A stretch of DNA of 64,000 nucleotides, from NCBI GenBank assembly GCA_910585005.1, contig CAJUCN010000005.1, forward strand, positions 111,154 through 175,153, read 5' to 3'. This DNA is from an uncultured Lachnospiraceae bacterium. GTDB lineage: Bacteria > Bacillota > Clostridia > Lachnospirales > Lachnospiraceae. The notes below the pieces were generated by a model. The model worked only from the letters and a program-made list of their open reading frames with translations. It was not told where the DNA came from and ran no database searches. Position numbers and translations under genes: made by a program. This document shows positions 60,479 to 64,000 of this stretch, in pieces; the first letter of the stretch is position 1, and each line of letters begins with the position of its first letter.

Positions 60479-60859
60479 TTGAACAAAAGAACCGTAGGAA
60501 CCGTATATGAACAGAAAGCGGCTGCCTATTTAAAGGAAAATGGATTTCATCTTTTAGAATCCAATTTTCGCTGCAGGCAGGGGGAGATTGATATCGTCGG
60601 CATTCATCAAGAGTGTCTGGTATTTGTAGAAGTAAAATACCGCAAGAATTTACGGGCGGGATATCCGGAGGAAGCTGTCGATTGCAGAAAACAGGCGAAA
60701 ATCTGCCGTACATCGGACTGTTTCAGGCTGCTGCATCCTGAATACGGCAGGATGCAGATACGATATGATGTGGTTACCATATGTGAGGAACGTTTTAAAT
60801 GGTATCAAAATGCGTTTGATTATATAGTAGGAGGTTATGGCAGGGGAAGGAAATTTTAG
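60479..60859 (+). CDS. YraN family nuclease-like protein (UPF0102)
   Basis: The 126-residue protein has the restriction-nuclease-like core YEQKAAAYLKENGFHLLESNFRCRQGEIDIVG and LVFVEVKYRK, giving E..D..ExK active-site positions. Function is unproven in the family, which often lies near rnhB. The start is a TTG at 60479, preceded by GGAGG at a normal distance. Confidence 0.92.
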   Translation: MNKRTVGTVYEQKAAAYLKENGFHLLESNFRCRQGEIDIVGIHQECLVFVEVKYRKNLRAGYPEEAVDCRKQAKICRTSDCFRLLHPEYGRMQIRYDVVTICEERFKWYQNAFDYIVGGYGRGRKF

Positions 60860-60876
60860 CATCTGGAATCAATGAG

Positions 60877-61788
60877 ATGGAAGCCTGCCGGAAGATTATG
60901 AATACGTTTGTGCGAAAAAAAGACGCAGACTTTATGGAGGTGCGTAATGATAAGCAGATCCTTTATCTGACCTTTCCGCTTTTGGAAAAAACCGGACTGG
61001 TCAGACATTTATTTTCTACAAGAAAAGGGGGTGTCAGCAAGGGAATTTATGAGTCTATGAATCTTAGCTACTCAAGAGGGGATGTGAAGGAAGCCGTAGA
61101 TGAAAATTTCAGAAGGATTGCCGGGATCTTTGATTCTTCACCAGAAAGGATGGTCTGTTCCAGGCAGACCCATACGACGAACATACGTCTTGTGGGTGAG
61201 GAGGATTGTGGGAAAGGGATCATGAAAGAAACAGATTATGAGGATGTGGACGGGCTGATCACAAATCTGCCGGAAATAATTTTATGCACTTTCTATGCAG
61301 ACTGCGTTCCCCTATATTTTGTGGATACCCAAAAGAAAGCCATCGGACTGGCACATTCGGGCTGGCGTGGAACGGTGGACCGGATGGGGGAACAAGTATT
61401 GAAAGCAATGAAAGAGGCATTTGGTACACGGCCTCAGGATGTTGTGGCGGCTATAGGCCCATCTATTTGCCAGGACTGCTATGAGGTAGGAGAAGAAGTT
61501 GCCGAGAAATTTATGGAATGTTTTTCCGGGGAAGCCATTGGGGGAGATTTTCGTGGAAATGCTTTCAACAAGAGAGGTATTTTGCAAAAAGGTGTAAAGG
61601 AAGGCAAATACCAGTTGAACCTTCAGGAGGCGAACCGGACGATTTTAGTAGATGCGGGCATCCCCAAAGGACAGATTGCAGTGAGTGACATCTGTACCTG
61701 CTGTAACAGCAGCCTATTATTTTCCCATCGCGCCAGCCAGGGGAAAAGGGGAAACTTGGGAGCTTTTATGGAATTAAGGAAGTCTTAA
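60877..61788 (+). CDS. pgeF: Purine nucleoside phosphorylase / laccase-domain protein (PgeF/YfiH type)
   Basis: The roughly 300-residue protein has the metal-ligand motifs SRQTHTT, TFYADCVPLYF and GLAHSGWRGTV of the laccase-domain (LACC1/YfiH/PgeF) family, which acts on purine nucleosides or removes misincorporated residues in peptidoglycan precursors. The start is uncertain: ATG 60877 is listed, but 60898 or 60934 would also keep the domain. It is 17 bases after yraN. Confidence 0.92.
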   Translation: MEACRKIMNTFVRKKDADFMEVRNDKQILYLTFPLLEKTGLVRHLFSTRKGGVSKGIYESMNLSYSRGDVKEAVDENFRRIAGIFDSSPERMVCSRQTHTTNIRLVGEEDCGKGIMKETDYEDVDGLITNLPEIILCTFYADCVPLYFVDTQKKAIGLAHSGWRGTVDRMGEQVLKAMKEAFGTRPQDVVAAIGPSICQDCYEVGEEVAEKFMECFSGEAIGGDFRGNAFNKRGILQKGVKEGKYQLNLQEANRTILVDAGIPKGQIAVSDICTCCNSSLLFSHRASQGKRGNLGAFMELRKS

Positions 61789-61879
61789 CATTTTTCCTAG
61801 GGAACACTTAAAATTTGTATGTTTTACTGTTTATAGGAAAGGGAACGTTTCAACAGAAGAAAGATAGAAGGAGTTTGAC

Positions 61880-62572
61880 ATGACGAATATTTTAGTTTGT
61901 GATGACGACAGAGAAATTGTGGAGGCCATTGAAATTTATTTGAACCAGGAGGGCTATCAGGTTTACAAGGCTTACGATGGAGAACAGGCAATCCAGGTTC
62001 TGAAAGACCAGAATATTCATCTGCTTGTTATTGACATCATGATGCCCAAACTGGATGGGATCCATGCAACGCTAAAAATCAGAGAATATAGCAGCATTCC
62101 GATCATCTTTCTTTCTGCGAAATCTGAGGATACAGACAAGATTCTGGGGCTGAATATCGGTGCGGATGATTATGTGACGAAACCGTTTAACCCGCTTGAA
62201 CTGGTGGCCAGGGTGAAATCTAACCTGCGTAGGTATACACAGCTTGGAAACTTGAATGTGGAAAACAACGAACTGTTTACAGTTGGAGGGCTGTGTATCA
62301 ATGATGAAACCAAGGAAGTGACAGTAGATGGGGAAGCGGTGAAACTGACGCCCATTGAATATAATATCCTTCTTCTCTTGGTAAAAAATCAGGGGAAAGT
62401 GTTTTCTATCGATCAGATTTACGAAAATATCTGGAACGAAGAGGCAATCGGCGCGGATAATACGGTCGCAGTGCATATTCGGCATATACGGGAAAAAATT
62501 GAGATTAATCCCAAAGAACCCAGATATTTAAAAGTAGTATGGGGCGTAGGATATAAGATTGAAAAACAGTAG
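61880..62572 (+). CDS. OmpR-family response regulator
   Basis: A receiver domain (phospho-acceptor Asp52 in VIDIMMPKLDG, acidic pocket DDD at 8-10, Lys in TKPF) is followed by a winged-helix DNA-binding domain (TPIEYNILLLLVKNQGKVFS, NTVAVHIRHIREKIE). It is 12 bases upstream of a sensor gene, so the two form a two-component pair. The regulated genes are unknown. A GGAG site precedes the ATG. Confidence 0.95.
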   Translation: MTNILVCDDDREIVEAIEIYLNQEGYQVYKAYDGEQAIQVLKDQNIHLLVIDIMMPKLDGIHATLKIREYSSIPIIFLSAKSEDTDKILGLNIGADDYVTKPFNPLELVARVKSNLRRYTQLGNLNVENNELFTVGGLCINDETKEVTVDGEAVKLTPIEYNILLLLVKNQGKVFSIDQIYENIWNEEAIGADNTVAVHIRHIREKIEINPKEPRYLKVVWGVGYKIEKQ

Positions 62573-62584
62573 GAGCATACAAAA

Positions 62585-64000
62585 ATGAAAAAGGAAGAGG
62601 AAGGAAAAAAAACGAAAAGGAAGACCGGAAACGGCGTGAATCTTCTTTTGCATCTGGTACAGCATATCGCGTTTGTCATGGCAGTTATTTTGGGGACGGC
62701 AGTCCTTTTACGGTCTTATGTGACCATTGAAAGCGGTAAGGGATCACAGATGTATAACTTGCGGGAAGAGGAGCCGGGTACGATATTTACGGATTCTGTG
62801 CTTTTTAACAAACTTTTGGCCAATCATATTACGGATGTGATCCGGTATGGGGCAGTCAGAGGGCAGATGGAAACCGATGGAGTCTTTGATTCCGGAAAAG
62901 TAATTGATACGGCTGCTTTTGCAGACAGATACAGAACGCTTAGGACAGAGTATATTACGGCAAGATATTATTTGGATGATCTGATTAACTGGTCAAAAAA
63001 GGGATTTGAATTTGAAGATATTTATCTGTCAGGGGAGGAGGCTGACCAGTTTTTAAGCAGGGTCAGTCAAGTCACAACGATAAACACCAAGTCTGAAAAT
63101 TATGACGGTGAAAATATTTATTATTTGAATTCTAAGCCAGAGCAGCTTACCAAAGTCAGGGATGTATCGGGGAACCAGTTTGAATCGGGCGAGTATGTGC
63201 GGGAAGGAGAAAACGCTACCATCCTTAAAAACCGGTATCTAACTGTAGACAAAAAGAATATTGAAGATCACGTTTCAAACTGGGATGAATATTATGAGCT
63301 TTGCCAGAATATTAAGAAGGCGGCTGATGATCTGGCATCTAATTATGACGAATATTTAAAATATCAAGAGGTATACCTGCCAGAACGATCTAACTTGGTT
63401 TATTTTATCCGAAAAACCATTGGCAGTGATGTGCAGGTCTACACGAATATGGATGTCAAGTCCAAAGAGCTTAAAACTCTAAAAAAAGAACTTTTGGATG
63501 TGTGTTCCAAGACAGTTTATTATGACCCATCCGGGATGGAGTTCGAGACAGATACCATGATAGAAGAATCCACGTTGGGCTATGTATTAAATGGTTTTGG
63601 ATATGCGTATCCTGAAAATACACAGGTAATGTTTGGTATCCGTAAGGATCTGTCTATGGCAGAGGACAGTTTTTATGAAACGGCTGATCAATTTAACAGG
63701 TATACGCCTTATTTGGGCAAGTACCTTACAGGAGCTATCTGCTGTGCAGCCCTCTATTTTTTACTGTTGGCATTATTGACGGTGCGGGAGGGAGTTGCAG
63801 GCAGAAAGGAAAGCGGGGAAGTGATCATAAGGCTGCACAGGGAAGACCGGATGCCTACGGAAATGATGGTGGCAGCGGCAGGGATAGCCGGGTACGGTAT
63901 GTTCCGCCTGGTTTTTTACATGGTCAATGGGCCATGGCGCAGTATGCCGGAAGCGGCAATGATCGCTTTTGCCGGAGGATTGGCATTGGCAGTCAGCCTT
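62585..64000 (+). CDS. Probable sensor histidine kinase, N-terminal part (runs off the window)
   Basis: The frame is open from the ATG at 62585 (AGGAG site) to the right edge, 472 residues. One span lies at about 20-42. A large extracytoplasmic domain (about 45-380) rich in Asp, Tyr and Lys follows, then hydrophobic spans near 384-402, 425-446 and at the end. No kinase motif is visible, because the H-box and ATPase domain would lie beyond 64000. It is called a sensor kinase from its adjacency to the response regulator. The multi-span region after the sensor domain is unusual for simple two-span kinases. Confidence 0.72.
   Translation, partial: MKKEEEGKKTKRKTGNGVNLLLHLVQHIAFVMAVILGTAVLLRSYVTIESGKGSQMYNLREEEPGTIFTDSVLFNKLLANHITDVIRYGAVRGQMETDGVFDSGKVIDTAAFADRYRTLRTEYITARYYLDDLINWSKKGFEFEDIYLSGEEADQFLSRVSQVTTINTKSENYDGENIYYLNSKPEQLTKVRDVSGNQFESGEYVREGENATILKNRYLTVDKKNIEDHVSNWDEYYELCQNIKKAADDLASNYDEYLKYQEVYLPERSNLVYFIRKTIGSDVQVYTNMDVKSKELKTLKKELLDVCSKTVYYDPSGMEFETDTMIEESTLGYVLNGFGYAYPENTQVMFGIRKDLSMAEDSFYETADQFNRYTPYLGKYLTGAICCAALYFLLLALLTVREGVAGRKESGEVIIRLHREDRMPTEMMVAAAGIAGYGMFRLVFYMVNGPWRSMPEAAMIAFAGGLALAVSL

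Noticed and set aside
1..64000. CRISPR arrays, insertion sequences, prophage, rRNA or attachment sites
   Set aside because: No regularly spaced repeats, transposase, integrase or phage-type genes, or rRNA-like sequence were seen on either strand.

Overview
The window looks like a chromosomal segment of a low-to-mid-GC Gram-positive anaerobe of the Clostridia, most likely a Lachnospiraceae member. The basis is gene order and family content: tmcAL-pta-ackA-yceD-rpmF, plsX-acpP-rnc-smc-ftsY, and ylxM-ffh-rpsP-khpA-rimM-trmD-rplS-lepB-rbgA-rnhB. Other pointers are lipoproteins with lipoboxes, a DUF4179/ECF sigma pair, a Gly/Cys-rich sporulation-type small protein and many GGAGG ribosome binding sites. 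Nearly all genes are on the + strand. I see no insertion sequence, prophage, CRISPR array or rRNA.

Layout. 1-6218: the 3' part of an EF-G-like paralogue, an unknown membrane protein, and leuS. 6271-7388 (- strand): two small unknown proteins and a Cys/Gly-rich protein. 7529-7611: tRNA-Leu(CAA). 7694-16015: zinc-finger anti-sigma-like protein, polA, coaE, an FtsA-like actin-fold protein with a repeated C-terminal module, a YycJ-type metallo-hydrolase, and the ACT-domain/UPF0210 pair. 16123-25841: an accessory cluster of two large paralogous lipoproteins (putative sensor-like N-terminus fused to an ABC solute-binding domain), two sugar-type permeases with no ATPase gene, an HlyD-like adaptor and an orphan MacB-like membrane protein. 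25853-29238: tcdA, a Cache-GGDEF diguanylate cyclase and tmcAL (- strand).

29439-43515 is the conserved acetate/fatty-acid/chromosome-maintenance block (pta, ackA, yceD, rpmF, plsX, acpP, rnc, smc, ftsY). It is interrupted between rpmF and plsX by an ECF sigma factor, a putative anti-sigma protein, a transglutaminase lipoprotein and a small lipoprotein. 43523-51301 is a second accessory block: threonine dehydratase, YitT-type membrane protein, membrane-anchored GH25 lysozyme, ECF sigma factor with DUF4179 anti-sigma, AraC regulator and a lipoprotein. 51406-61788 is the SRP/translation block (ylxM, ffh, rpsP, khpA, rimM, trmD, rplS), two signal peptidases flanking rbgA, rnhB, a FliK-like and an FlhB-C-terminus-like protein, yraN and pgeF. 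The window ends in a two-component system whose sensor gene runs off the edge.

How the genes fit together: pta/ackA make acetate and ATP from acetyl-CoA. plsX and acpP feed phospholipid synthesis, ftsY and ffh target membrane proteins, and the two signal peptidases process exported ones. The two ECF sigma/anti-sigma pairs sit beside envelope proteins and probably respond to envelope stress. The best candidates for undescribed biology are the 16123-25841 cluster, the FtsA-like protein with three repeated C-terminal modules, the EF-G paralogue lacking the catalytic His and the NKxD motif, and the ECF/transglutaminase insertion. Promoter, terminator and start-site calls were made by eye; no alignment or database search was run.
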